Assembly (NCBI RefSeq): GCF_019599295.1
Contig: NZ_JAIEWN010000051.1
Span: 5,475-38,120, forward strand
Direction: 5' to 3'
DNA length: 32,646 nucleotides
Origin: Oscillochloris sp. ZM17-4
GTDB lineage: Bacteria; Chloroflexota; Chloroflexia; Chloroflexales; Chloroflexaceae
A program made the translations under genes and the position numbers. Below the pieces are notes generated by a model. That model did not search any database and had not been told where the DNA came from. It saw nothing but the letters and a program-made list of their open reading frames with translations. Positions 1 to 10,514 of this stretch are shown piece by piece. The stretch's first letter is position 1; the number at the start of each line of letters is the position of its first letter.

Positions 1-49
1 GCAATCTGCAATCTGCAATCTGCAATCTGCAATCTGCAATCTGCAATCT
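1..49. repeat. Tandem heptamer array (GCAATCT)x7, single arm
   Basis: Seven exact head-to-tail copies of GCAATCT fill positions 1-49 and are cut by the window edge, so the true copy number is unknown. The array ends directly at the AAGGAG ribosome-binding site (50-55) of glmS. The same heptamer, in the same orientation relative to the gene, lies before serA and yghZ. Confidence 0.97.
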
Positions 50-63
50 AAGGAGCAAACCAT

Positions 64-1914
<1,851 letters not shown>

Positions 1915-1936
1915 TCGTAGCCACATCGGAGCAACA

Positions 1937-3142
1937 ATGTCAACACACACCACCGGCGCACCCGCGCAGGGCGCGATCCGCACGCTCGCCCTCGCCTGCG
2001 GCGTCTTCCTGGCCTCGGGCACGATGCTGGCGAGCGTGGGCCCGTGCCTGCCCTTCCTCGCCCAGCGCGCCGGGCAGGAGCTCGCGAGCCTGAGCTGGAT
2101 CTTCACCGCGTTCTCGGGCGGCGTGGTGGTGATGCAGGTCGGCTTCGGCCCGGCGGCCGACCGCATGGGGCTGCGCGGGGTGCTGGCGGCGGGCATGGCC
2201 CTGATGGGCGGCGGGATGCTGGGGCTGACCCTGGCGACGAGCCTGGCGGTGATGCTCGCCGCCGCCGGGGTCGCCGGGGTCGGCTTCGGCGGTGTCATCG
2301 CGGCGGGCAACGTGCTCGTGGCCCGCATGTTCGAGGCGCGCAGCGCGACGGCCCTGAACGGGGCGAACGTCTTCTTCGGGGTCGGCGCGATCATCGGCCC
2401 GGTGATCGTGGGCCAGGCCGGCGAGCGGCTGGGCCTGCCGCAGGCCGCGCTCTGGGCGGGCAGCGCCCTGATCCTGGCTCTGGCGCCGCTGGTGCTCTGG
2501 CTGGCCGGATCGCCTCCGGCGGGCGGGCATGGCGGGGCCGACGAGGCGGGCGGGCCCAAGATGGCCTCGCCGGTCTGGATGCTCGGGCTGCTGCTGCTGA
2601 TCTACACCGGCACCGAGGTGGGCTTCGGCGGCTGGGTGACGGTCTACATGCAGCGGAGCGCGGGCATGGCCCTGGCCGACGCGACCCTGATGGCATCGGC
2701 GTTCTGGCTGGCGCTCACCGGCGGGCGGGTGCTGGGGGCGGCCCTGGGGATGCAGGCCTCGGCGCGCGGGCTACTCCTGGCGGCCCTGGCCGGCCTGGCG
2801 GCCGGGGCGCTCATGCTGGCCCTGAGCGTGGGCGCGCCCGGCAGATCGCTGGCCGGCGTGCTGCTGCTGGGGCTGGCCTGCGGGCCGGTCTTCCCGACGG
2901 TGCTCGCGCTGATCACGACGGCGGCGCGGGGCGACAGCCGGGCGGCCGGGCTGGCCATCGGCCTCGGCAACAGCGGCGGCCTGGTGCTGCCGGCGCTCCT
3001 CGGGCTGCTGCTGGCGAGCTACGGCCCCCAGGCCATGATTAGCGTGGTGCTCGCATGCGCCCTGGCAATGCTCGCCACCGGCGCGGTGGCCCTGCGCGGC
3101 ACCGGCGGGGCGCCCAGGCCAGAGGCGACGCCTACCGCGTGA
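1937..3142 (+). CDS. MFS transporter, 12-TM type
   Basis: This is an inner-membrane secondary transporter of the major facilitator superfamily, 401 aa, with about twelve hydrophobic segments in two halves. The motif-A-like loop GPAADRMGLRG lies between TM2 and TM3, and the central loop (about 195-210) is Gly/Asp-rich. The substrate cannot be read from the sequence. The position 22 bp after glmS suggests co-transcription and perhaps a sugar or efflux role, but this is only context. The ATG has a GGAG-type site just upstream (around 1928-1932). The 3' end overlaps the convergent DedA gene by 11 bp, so the two genes have no room for a separate terminator. Confidence 0.9.
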   Translation: MSTHTTGAPAQGAIRTLALACGVFLASGTMLASVGPCLPFLAQRAGQELASLSWIFTAFSGGVVVMQVGFGPAADRMGLRGVLAAGMALMGGGMLGLTLATSLAVMLAAAGVAGVGFGGVIAAGNVLVARMFEARSATALNGANVFFGVGAIIGPVIVGQAGERLGLPQAALWAGSALILALAPLVLWLAGSPPAGGHGGADEAGGPKMASPVWMLGLLLLIYTGTEVGFGGWVTVYMQRSAGMALADATLMASAFWLALTGGRVLGAALGMQASARGLLLAALAGLAAGALMLALSVGAPGRSLAGVLLLGLACGPVFPTVLALITTAARGDSRAAGLAIGLGNSGGLVLPALLGLLLASYGPQAMISVVLACALAMLATGAVALRGTGGAPRPEATPTA

Positions 3143-3746
3143 AGAGATGATCGTGGGCCGCGCCCGCCCGCCGCCGCCAGCCGGCCCAGCCGACAGCGAT
3201 CAGGGCGGCCAGCGCGACAGCGCCGGCCGTCGCCCAGCCCACGCGGCCCAGCCACAGCTCAAGCAGCGGCAGCTGCCCCCCAAAGAGGAAGCCCAGCCCG
3301 CCGATCAGCGCGGCCCAGGAGATGGCCCCGAGGGCGTTGTAGCGCAGGAACTGGCCGTAGGGCATGTTGCCCGCGCCGGCCAGGAACGAGGCCATGACGC
3401 GCAGCAGCGCCACAAAGCGGCCGAGGAAGACCGCCTTCGGGCCGTGGCGCTGCATCATCGCCTGCGCCGACTCCAGCCGCGCCGCCGTCACGCCGAGCCG
3501 GGCGCCGTAGCGGGCGATCAGGGCCAGCCCGTAGCGCCGGCCGACCCCGTAGCCAAACATGCCGCCGGCGACAGCGGATAGCGCGGCCACCACAATCACC
3601 GCCCCGATCGGCAGCACATGCTGCGCCGCGGCGGCGGCCCCTATGAGCAGGACGGTCTCGCCGGGCAGCGGCAGCCCGAGGCTCTCGAAGAAGATCAAGC
3701 CGCCGATCGCAAAAAGACCGTAGTGGCTGATAAGCTGCTGGATCAT
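3132..3746 (-). CDS. DedA/SNARE-associated family membrane protein
   Basis: A 204-aa polytopic membrane protein of the DedA family, whose members act in membrane homeostasis and lipid-carrier flipping. The N-terminal family signature is present (FFESLGLPLPGETVLL, about residues 19-34). So is the conserved re-entrant region GRFVALLRVMASFLAGAGNM (about 108-127), with the basic residues typical of the family. A final TM (about 170-190) is followed by a basic tail. The ATG follows a GGAGCG site. It is downstream of and co-directional with serA; the 144-bp gap holds an 18-bp hairpin. The exact substrate is not predictable. Its stop overlaps the MFS gene. Confidence 0.92.
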   Translation of the reverse strand: MIQQLISHYGLFAIGGLIFFESLGLPLPGETVLLIGAAAAAQHVLPIGAVIVVAALSAVAGGMFGYGVGRRYGLALIARYGARLGVTAARLESAQAMMQRHGPKAVFLGRFVALLRVMASFLAGAGNMPYGQFLRYNALGAISWAALIGGLGFLFGGQLPLLELWLGRVGWATAGAVALAALIAVGWAGWRRRAGAAHDHLFTR

Positions 3747-3840
3747 GATGCGCTCCGATGATGCTGAGATGGCGAACCCAGCTATAGTCTACCGCGCCAG
3801 CCTAAAGCCAGGATGAGGACGGCAACACGCTCAACATGCA

Positions 3841-3879
3841 GAGAGAGGCCAGAAGGGCGGAGCCCTTCTGGCCTCTCTC
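3841..3879 (-). terminator. Perfect 18-bp hairpin with triloop after serA
   Basis: Positions 3841-3858 and 3862-3879 are perfectly complementary around a GGA loop. The hairpin starts 11 nt past the serA stop codon. No U-tract follows on the minus strand, so it is not a classical intrinsic terminator. It may end or process the serA transcript. Confidence 0.7.
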
Positions 3880-3890
3880 GTCCGAGGACT

Positions 3891-5468
3891 CTACAGCGTG
3901 ACGCTGTAGGCCTGGTCGATATCGTCGAGGGCGCGGATGTGCTCCAGCACATCGGGCGAGGCCTGCTCGTCGAGGGTCAGCACCATCATGGCGCTCTGGC
4001 GGGGCGACTGACGGCCCACGTACATCCCCGAGATGTTCACATCGTCCTCGCCGAGCAGCATGCCCACCCGGCCGATCATGCCCGGCCGGTCGCGGTGGTA
4101 GGTGATCAGCAGCGAGCCCTGGGGCACAAAGTCCACAAAGTAGCCGTCGGACTGGACAATGTGCGGCTCGCCGCGCAGCACCGTGCCACTGAAGGTGCGC
4201 AGCGCGTCGGCCGTCTGCACCTGGATGACCAGCAGTCCCGAGTAGTTCTCGGCGTCGGGGCTGGTGCGCTCGCTGATGCGCATGCCGCGGTCGCGGGCGA
4301 TCAGCGGCGCGTTCACCGGCGTGACTCGCTCGGAGCTGTTGGCCGAGAGCAGGCCCTGGAGCACGGCCAGCCGCACGGGCTGCGTGTCCACGTGGGACAG
4401 CTCGCCGCAGTACTCGATCTCGTAGCCGCGCACCGGCTCCTGCACCAGCTGCATGATCAGCGAGCCCATGCTGCGGGCCAGGCCGAGGTAGGGCTGGAGC
4501 ACGCTCCAGGCCTCGGGGGCCACGAAGGGCGCGTTCACCGCGTAGCGCGGGGTGGCCCCAGACAGGGCGGCCACCACGCCCTCGGCCACATCCGTCCCGG
4601 CCGAGGTCTGGGCCTCGGCGGTCGATGCGCCGATGTGGGGCACGGTGATAATCTTCGGGTGGCCGAGGAGCATGCTGTCGGCCGGGGGCGGCTCGACGTT
4701 GAACACATCCAGGGCGGCGCCGCCGAGCCGGCCCGCGTCGATCGCCTCGACCAGCGCGGCCTCATCGACGATCCCGCCGCGCGAGGCGTTGAGCAGGTAG
4801 GCGCCCGGCTTCATCTGAGCGATGCGCGCGGCGCTAAACAGGTTGCGGGTGCCGTCGGTCAGCGGCACGTGGATCGAGATCACATCGCTGCGCGCCGCCA
4901 GCTCGTCCATCGTCACCAGCTCCACGCCCATCTGCTCAGCCCGGTCGAAGGAGACCACCGGGTCGAAGGCGAGGACGGTCATCTCCATGGCGCGGGCGCG
5001 GTGGGCCACCTCCGAGCCGATCCGGCCCAGCCCGACTAGGCCAAGCGTCTTGCCGCGCACCTCCCAGCCGACGAACTTGGTGCGCTGCCACTTGCCGCCC
5101 TGGAGCGAGGCGTGGGCCTGCGGGATCTGGCGGGCCAGCCCGAGGATGAGGCCGATCGTCAGCTCGGCCACCGCCACGTTGTTGGAGGCCGGCGCGTTCA
5201 CCACGATGATGCCCCGGCGGGTGGCGGCGTCCACATCGATGTTGTCCACGCCGGTGCCGGCCCGGCCAACCACCCGCAGCTTCGCGCCGGCCTCGATAAC
5301 CTCGGCGGTGACCTTCGTGGCCGAGCGCACCACCAGGGCGTCGTACTCCCCGATCACGGCCAGCAGCCCGGCCTTGTCCAGGTCTAGCTTTACGTCAACC
5401 TGGGCCCCGCGGCCCAGCACGGCGACCCCCTCGTCGGCGATCTTCTCAGTGACAAGAATACGATCCAT
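3891..5468 (-). CDS. serA: D-3-phosphoglycerate dehydrogenase, long form
   Basis: This cytoplasmic enzyme oxidises 3-phosphoglycerate with NAD, the first step of serine synthesis. The 525-aa length marks the long form: substrate and Rossmann domains (1-310), an intervening ASB domain (about 315-445) and a C-terminal ACT domain (about 450-525). The NAD site is GLGRIG (146-151) with an acidic residue at D169. The catalytic residues R230 (NASRGG), E259 (NVEPPP) and H278 (PHIGAST) are all present. The ACT domain predicts serine feedback. Before the ATG is an AAGGGG site, and before that a composite heptamer array fills the gap to gmhA. The gene looks intact. Confidence 0.98.
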   Translation of the reverse strand: MDRILVTEKIADEGVAVLGRGAQVDVKLDLDKAGLLAVIGEYDALVVRSATKVTAEVIEAGAKLRVVGRAGTGVDNIDVDAATRRGIIVVNAPASNNVAVAELTIGLILGLARQIPQAHASLQGGKWQRTKFVGWEVRGKTLGLVGLGRIGSEVAHRARAMEMTVLAFDPVVSFDRAEQMGVELVTMDELAARSDVISIHVPLTDGTRNLFSAARIAQMKPGAYLLNASRGGIVDEAALVEAIDAGRLGGAALDVFNVEPPPADSMLLGHPKIITVPHIGASTAEAQTSAGTDVAEGVVAALSGATPRYAVNAPFVAPEAWSVLQPYLGLARSMGSLIMQLVQEPVRGYEIEYCGELSHVDTQPVRLAVLQGLLSANSSERVTPVNAPLIARDRGMRISERTSPDAENYSGLLVIQVQTADALRTFSGTVLRGEPHIVQSDGYFVDFVPQGSLLITYHRDRPGMIGRVGMLLGEDDVNISGMYVGRQSPRQSAMMVLTLDEQASPDVLEHIRALDDIDQAYSVTL

Positions 5469-5484
5469 AAGATTGCCCCTTGAA

Positions 5485-5568
5485 TTGCAGATTGCAGATT
5501 GCAGATTGCAGATTGCTGGTTGCTGATGCGCTGCGCCTCTACCCTGTGCCCTATCCGCTGTACCCTGG
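5485..5568. repeat. Composite heptamer array, in-phase decay from TTGCAGA to ACCCTGT type
   Basis: Read on the plus strand, four exact TTGCAGA units (5485-5512) are followed in strict 7-nt register by TTGCTGG, TTGCTGA, TGCGCTG, CGCCTCT, ACCCTGT, GCCCTAT, CCGCTGT and ACCCTGG (5513-5568). On the sense strand of serA the clean part reads GCAATCT and lies directly before its ribosome-binding site. The array fills almost the whole gap between the gmhA stop (5571) and the serA start. Confidence 0.85.
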
Positions 5569-5570
5569 CC

Positions 5571-6137
5571 TTACCCCACCACCCGCCCCTCAAGCTCCTC
5601 GCAGATCGCGTGGAGGATGAGCGTGTGAACCTCCTGGATGCGGGCGCTGCTCTCACTAGGCACGACCAGGGCGTGGTCGGCCAGCTCGCGGGCGGCCCCG
5701 CCACCCTTGCCAAGCATAGCGATGCTGGTTACGCCGAGGGCGCGGGCGGCGCGCAGGGCGGCCAGAATATTGGGCGAGCCGCCGCTGGTGCTGAAGAGCA
5801 CGAGCAGGTCCCCAGGGCGAGCCAGGGCCTCCAGCTGGCGGGCGAAGACCTGCTCGAACCCGAAGTCGTTGGCGATGCAGGTGATCGCGCCGACATCGGT
5901 GTTCAGGCAGACGGCGGGGAAGGGCCGGCGCGTGGCCCGGTAGCGGCCCACCAGCTCCTCCGCCAGGTGGATGGCGTCGGTGGCGCTGCCGCCATTCCCG
6001 CAGGTGAACAGGGTCCGCCCGGCGATCAGGGCGTCCGCCGCCAGGCGACAGATCGCGTCCGCCGCGTCGGCCTGGGCGGCGAAGGCATGGAAGACGGCGC
6101 GGCTCTCGTCGAGCTGGTCGCGAAAGAGCGTAGGCAT
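5571..6137 (-). CDS. gmhA: Sedoheptulose-7-phosphate isomerase (SIS domain)
   Basis: It converts sedoheptulose-7-phosphate to heptose-7-phosphate, the first step of ADP- or GDP-heptose synthesis for surface glycans. The product is 188 aa, close to the family's 190-195. The SIS fold shows GNGGSA (47-52), the active-site pair H57 and E61 in the AIHLAEELVGRYR segment, and the C-terminal QEVHTLILHAICEE helix with the conserved Gln and His. These match GmhA better than DiaA. The ATG at 6137 gives the usual N-terminus; a GTG at 6149 is possible. Neither has a clear Shine-Dalgarno site. It is upstream of serA in the same direction. No other heptose gene is in the window. Confidence 0.88.
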   Translation of the reverse strand: MPTLFRDQLDESRAVFHAFAAQADAADAICRLAADALIAGRTLFTCGNGGSATDAIHLAEELVGRYRATRRPFPAVCLNTDVGAITCIANDFGFEQVFARQLEALARPGDLLVLFSTSGGSPNILAALRAARALGVTSIAMLGKGGGAARELADHALVVPSESSARIQEVHTLILHAICEELEGRVVG

Positions 6138-6149
6138 CGTGGGCACCAC

Positions 6150-6274
6150 AAGGGGCGAAGCGCCCCGGCCGGCCCGGTGCGCCTCGCCCCTACATCATCG
6201 TCGGGCGAATGAGGCCGTATGATACCACTGTTCCCACCCACCGATGTTATTTGTGCCCAGCAGGCACATGCGGC
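6150..6274. other. Intergenic stretch upstream of gmhA
   Basis: No gene is supported here. A small inverted repeat, TGTGCC-CAGCA-GGCACA, lies at about 6251-6267. No convincing minus-strand promoter for gmhA was found. Open frames in this stretch continue into the hairpin and MITE and look non-coding. Confidence 0.5.
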
Positions 6275-6325
6275 ACTGATGGTGCTGCGGCGCGGCTACG
6301 CCGCGCCGCAGCACCATCAGTTTTT
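6275..6325 (+). terminator. 22-bp perfect hairpin with triloop plus T tract
   Basis: Positions 6275-6296 pair perfectly with 6300-6321 around a TAC loop, and TTTT (6322-6325) follows on the plus strand. The form is that of an intrinsic terminator reading rightward, but no plus-strand gene lies before it. It may instead block antisense transcription, or be one of the long triloop hairpins of this genome. The MITE copy at 6326 begins directly after the T run. Confidence 0.6.
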
Positions 6326-6532
6326 GTTAGCGCGAATAAGCGCTGGGTCAAGCCCCACCGGCTGGCGACTGACGTCGCGCCGGAGCGGCGCTGCGCGCCG
6401 GGCGTCGGCCTGCGCCGACGCTGGAACCGCCCGCGTCGGCGGGCGGTTGGCCGGAGGCCCCCGCGCTGCGACTTCAGTCGCGAGCGGGGCCACCGACGCT
6501 CCCAGGTTTACCCAGCGCGTATTCGCGCTAAC
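6326..6532. mobile_element. 207-bp MITE-like element, copy 1
   Basis: It is bounded by terminal inverted repeats of about 23 bp: GTTAGCGCGAATAAGCGCTG at the left and the inverse of GTTAGCGCGAATACGCGCTG at the right. The interior is very GC-rich with nested inverted repeats. It is about 97% identical (7 differences counted by eye) to the equally long copy at 12123-12329. The flanking 8-mers CAGTTTTT and CAATCTTT match at 6 of 8 positions and may be a decayed target-site duplication. It carries no credible ORF, so it must rely on a transposase in trans. Frames are open on both strands only because of base composition. Confidence 0.9.
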
Positions 6533-6541
6533 CAATCTTTT

Positions 6542-6591
6542 CCTGCCTTCCCCAATGGGCCAGCTTCGCTGGCCCATTGGGGCAAGACAGG
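6542..6591 (-). terminator. Long hairpin with triloop after the anti-sigma gene
   Basis: The core stem 6550-6564/6568-6582 is a perfect 15 bp around TTC. It extends outward to 6542 and 6591 with one bulge and one mismatch. It lies 22 nt past the stop of the anti-sigma gene. No U-tract follows on that strand. Confidence 0.65.
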
Positions 6592-6613
6592 ATGCATTTC
6601 CAGGGCGGCGCCC

Positions 6614-6880
6614 CTACGCGCGCTTCCAGTCGCGGAACAGCGCCAGCAGCTGGCCGCGCTCACCGGCGGCCAGCCGGTCGGCGTGGAGGCCGCCAGCAAG
6701 GCGGATGGTGAGGCGGATCTGCTCGACGTAGTCGTGGCAGGGCGGGCACATGTCCAGGTGGCGCATAAAGCGCGCCGCGTCCTCCGGCGCGAGCGCGCCC
6801 TCCAGGTAGTCGGTCACCGCCTCGACCAGCTCCTGGCAGGTCAGGTCGTCCGGCGTCGGGACGGGTGGCTGAGACGTCAT
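6614..6880 (-). CDS. Zinc-finger anti-sigma factor (ZAS type)
   Basis: An 88-aa soluble protein expected to bind and inhibit the ECF sigma factor encoded just upstream. The ZAS zinc motif is complete: H41-x3-C45-x2-C48 (HLDMCPPC) with an upstream C15 in a TCQEL helix. A short basic C-terminal helix ends in RDWKRA. There is no transmembrane segment, so it is a cytoplasmic anti-sigma that probably responds to thiol or zinc state. Its ATG overlaps the sigma stop in an ATGA junction, a sign of translational coupling. A longer upstream frame exists but runs antiparallel to the sigma gene's composition and is not the real start. Confidence 0.9.
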   Translation of the reverse strand: MTSQPPVPTPDDLTCQELVEAVTDYLEGALAPEDAARFMRHLDMCPPCHDYVEQIRLTIRLAGGLHADRLAAGERGQLLALFRDWKRA

Positions 6881-7545
6881 AGATATCCCTCCGACAGATA
6901 GCCGGCGAGCGCGCCGCGCACCTTCGAGCGGGCACGGTGGAGCAGCACGCGCTGGTTGGCCTCGCTGATGCCGAGGGCCTCGCAGACCTCGCCGGAGGCC
7001 CAGCCCTCGATGTCGCGCAGGGTGATCACGGCGCGCTGGGCGGGGGGCAGCGCGCTGATCGCATCGTCGATCTTCGCCCGGGTCTCCTGTGCCAGCAGCC
7101 GGCTCTCGGGCACCGCGTCCCAGCTCTGCGGGTGGCGGCTCCACCAGCCGGCGTACTCGTGGCCGGGCGGCAGGAACTGATCCGGGTCGACCGCCGGCTC
7201 GTCGCCCTCGGCGTCGGCGCGGGCCAGGTCGGCGAAGGTCACGCTGCGGCCCTCGCGCTGGCCCCTGGTGCGCGCCCGCTTGGTCAGGATGCTGTAGAGC
7301 CAAGTCTTCAGCGAGGAGCGCCCCTCGAACTGGCCGATGCCCTTCAGCACGCCCATCCACGTCTCCTGGACGACCTCCTCGGCGATGGCCCGGCTGGGGA
7401 CGTAGGCCTGGGCGAGCCGGACGAGCCGCGTGTGGTAGCGCTCGATCAGCACCACGAAGGCGGCCTCGTCGCCCCGCCGCAGCGCCGCGATCAGGCGCAG
7501 CTCGTCGCCTGCGCCATCCTCGGCAAAGCTAGGCTCTGTGGTCAT
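6877..7545 (-). CDS. ECF-type RNA polymerase sigma factor
   Basis: A 222-aa sigma-70-family factor with region 2 at about 24-95 (EVVQETWMGVLKGI; SLKTWLYSILTKRA) and region 4 at about 160-215 (LPPAQRAVITLRDIEGW; ALGISEANQRVLLHRARSK). The linker (about 100-150) is longer than in minimal ECFs and has a Pro/Tyr/Trp-rich stretch. It directs RNA polymerase to a stress regulon that cannot be named from sequence. It is coupled to the anti-sigma gene by an ATGA overlap. An extended -10 element lies about 67 nt upstream, and a G-rich heptamer array sits at the -35 position. Confidence 0.95.
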   Translation of the reverse strand: MTTEPSFAEDGAGDELRLIAALRRGDEAAFVVLIERYHTRLVRLAQAYVPSRAIAEEVVQETWMGVLKGIGQFEGRSSLKTWLYSILTKRARTRGQREGRSVTFADLARADAEGDEPAVDPDQFLPPGHEYAGWWSRHPQSWDAVPESRLLAQETRAKIDDAISALPPAQRAVITLRDIEGWASGEVCEALGISEANQRVLLHRARSKVRGALAGYLSEGYL

Positions 7546-7611
7546 GCGTCGCTCGCTCTGTGGCGCCGCGCGGTGCCGTAGGCGCAGCAGCCGGTGTTGG
7601 GTGGATGCTGC

Positions 7612-7620
7612 ATTGTACCA
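7612..7620 (-). promoter_or_regulatory. Extended -10 promoter element before the sigma gene
   Basis: The minus strand reads TGGTACAAT, an extended -10 (TG-N-TACAAT), about 67 nt before the sigma start codon. The same 11-mer GATGGTACAAT occurs on the minus strand at 16042-16052 before the 69-aa gene. The -35 position would fall inside the heptamer array. Confidence 0.5.
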
Positions 7621-7626
7621 TCACCT

Positions 7627-7664
7627 GGGGGTTGGGGGTTGGGGGTTGGGGGTTGGGGGTTGGG
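7627..7664. repeat. G-rich heptamer array (GGGGGTT)x5 + GGG
   Basis: Five exact GGGGGTT units plus GGG on the plus strand. The six G-runs separated by TT make a strong G-quadruplex candidate. Read toward the sigma gene it is (AACCCCC)n. In its alternative rotation, TTGGGGG, it fits the TTGNRKR frame shared by all arrays in the window. Confidence 0.95.
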
Positions 7665-7678
7665 CTAGCGTAAAGCGG

Positions 7679-7707
7679 GTAGAGACGCCCCGGCGGGGCG
7701 TCTCTAC
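7679..7707. repeat. 13-bp perfect hairpin with triloop
   Basis: GTAGAGACGCCCC (7679-7691) pairs perfectly with 7695-7707 around GGC. It lies in the gap between the TMEM175-like gene and the sigma gene, 72 nt past the TMEM175 stop. A GTAGAGACG stem of this type recalls short dispersed palindromes of cyanobacteria, but that is only a resemblance. Confidence 0.75.
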
Positions 7708-7778
7708 GGCTCTGGTGGGAGAGGGGCAGGGGGTCGGGCGGCGGCGCAGGCCGATGTCCGAACCGCAATGCCGTCACG

Positions 7779-8492
7779 TCATCGCGCGCGGCTGCCGCGC
7801 CGCTGATCGCTGGCAGTCTCCTTCTCGGCCGCGCCTGCCGCAGCGCTCGTGCGCCTGGCGCGGCCCTGGTCGCTCTGGGCGACAAAGGCCAGCGCGATCA
7901 GCGCCCAGGAGTACCGGGCCAGATCGCTGCTGAAGAAGGCCAGCGGGATCGAGAGCAGGAAGACCGCCGGCGTCGTCAGGTTGCGCAGCCAGGATGCCCG
8001 CAGCGCCCGGGTGGAGATCGGTGCGGCCAGCAGCCGCCCGCCCGCGCTGGCGTACCACCAGATCAGCGAGCTCACCAGCCCCGTCGCTGCCATCGTCGCC
8101 GCGTAGAAGATCGTCGCCATCGCGTTCCCCGCCTCGCCCAGCACCGTGGTCGGGAAAGGTATGAACGCAATACAGAGCAGCAGCAGCAAGTTCAGCGAGA
8201 GCAGGCGCCGGTCGTAGCGCACAATGTAGCGGAACATGCGGTGGTGGCCCAGCCAGAAGCTGCCGATCACCAGGAAGCTCACGCAGTAGCTCAGGTAGCG
8301 CGGCCACAGCTTCAGCAGGGCCGCCAGCAGCGCAGCGTTGTCGGCATACTCGCCCGCCGGCAGCCGGATCTCCAGGGCGAGCAGGGTGATTGCGATGGCC
8401 AACACCGCATCGCTAAAGAAGACCAGCCGCTCCAGCCCGGTGTGATCCTCCATCGCCGGCGTGCCGCCCCGGACATCAGTGTGCGTTGTCAT
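7779..8492 (-). CDS. TMEM175/DUF1211-family potassium channel-like protein
   Basis: A 237-aa membrane protein with about six transmembrane segments. The first carries the family signature, an Arg followed by FFSDAVLAIAITLLALEI and a Pro, that lines the pore in bacterial TMEM175 potassium channels. Later segments include YLSYCVSFLVIGSFWLGHHR, which holds the conserved W and HH of the second helix region. The C-terminal tail (about 205-237) is polar, Arg/Ala-rich and probably disordered. The start at 8492 has a GAGGAG site 7 nt upstream; the frame is open 17 codons further without a site. An 18-nt palindrome lies about 70 nt before the start. It is downstream of prfC. Confidence 0.88.
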   Translation of the reverse strand: MTTHTDVRGGTPAMEDHTGLERLVFFSDAVLAIAITLLALEIRLPAGEYADNAALLAALLKLWPRYLSYCVSFLVIGSFWLGHHRMFRYIVRYDRRLLSLNLLLLLCIAFIPFPTTVLGEAGNAMATIFYAATMAATGLVSSLIWWYASAGGRLLAAPISTRALRASWLRNLTTPAVFLLSIPLAFFSSDLARYSWALIALAFVAQSDQGRARRTSAAAGAAEKETASDQRRGSRAR

Positions 8493-8559
8493 CGCGACTC
8501 CTCTTATGCGAAGGCTTGCCTCATCGCTCTGAGTATCGCGCACACCTCAGCCCTGCCGC

Positions 8560-8577
8560 CTCTATCGTGCGATAGAG
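8560..8577. promoter_or_regulatory. 18-nt palindrome, candidate operator
   Basis: CTCTATCG-TG-CGATAGAG is a perfect inverted repeat with a 2-nt centre, better suited to a dimeric repressor than to an RNA hairpin. It lies in the prfC to TMEM175 gap, just upstream of where a -35 for the GATACT at 8532-8537 (minus) would be. The regulator is unknown. Confidence 0.4.
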
Positions 8578-8628
8578 CTCGGGATAGAGCCCCGCTGGAT
8601 AAGCCGCATGCCGAGGGGCGGATCGGCA

Positions 8629-10257
<1,629 letters not shown>

Positions 10258-10443
10258 AGAGTAGGTACGCTTTATCTAATCAGAAGAGCACACGTGTAGA
10301 AGGGCACACGTGATGATCGGTGTCGGCGCGTGCTCAGGGTGAATGCACCCATGAACAGGCGCAGTATACCGCATACGCATAGCGCGCCCGCAGGGTAGGT
10401 GCTGGCTTTTGGTTGTAGTAAACGCGGCCAAGTGTTGCGGTGG
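10258..10443. other. Intergenic stretch between prfC and the ISL3 scar
   Basis: No gene is supported. It contains the tandem 16-bp repeat described separately and a somewhat AT-richer stretch at 10360-10435. Frames entering it from the transposase remnant are out of context. Confidence 0.5.
10282..10313. promoter_or_regulatory. Two tandem 16-bp repeats with CACGTG cores upstream of prfC
   Basis: AGAAGAGCACACGTGT (10282-10297) and AGAAGGGCACACGTGA (10298-10313) are adjacent direct repeats differing at two positions. Each holds a palindromic CACGTG core. They lie 25-56 nt before the prfC start codon, where a promoter or operator would be expected. The binding factor is unknown. Confidence 0.45.
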
Positions 10444-10512
10444 CTACAGCCCGGCCCGGTCGAGCCTCTCGCGCAGGGCGCGCAGGGCGGCGGGGATGTA
10501 GGTGGCGCTCAT
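10444..10512 (-). pseudogene. Short gene fragment, HNH-endonuclease-like N-terminus
   Basis: A 22-codon frame, MSATYIPAALRALRERLDRAGL, ends in TAG. Its first residues resemble the start of stand-alone HNH endonucleases (a TYIPAALR type beginning before the CxxC motif), but the HNH core is absent. It abuts the cut 3' end of the ISL3 transposase remnant, so it may be debris from the same rearrangement. This is only a resemblance in a very short stretch; it could be chance. Confidence 0.2.
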
Positions 10513-10514
10513 TA

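Noticed and set aside
1-49. Heptamer arrays as CRISPR or iteron arrays
   Set aside because: The unit is 7 nt with no spacers, no cas genes and no replication genes; arrays lie inside operons.
3813-5039. A 408-codon plus-strand frame opposite serA
   Set aside because: It is antisense to a complete serA with all catalytic residues; the His/Gly/Ala/Arg-rich translation is typical of a shadow frame.
6317-6577. Open frames inside the 207-bp MITE copies as a conserved protein
   Set aside because: Frames are open on both strands in both copies, start and stop outside the element, and lack a ribosome-binding site; the conservation is explained by element identity.
10282-10294. Match of GAAGAGCACACGT to a common sequencing adapter
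   Set aside because: The match stops after 13 nt and the next 16 nt are a diverged copy of the same unit, so this is a genomic tandem repeat and not adapter contamination.
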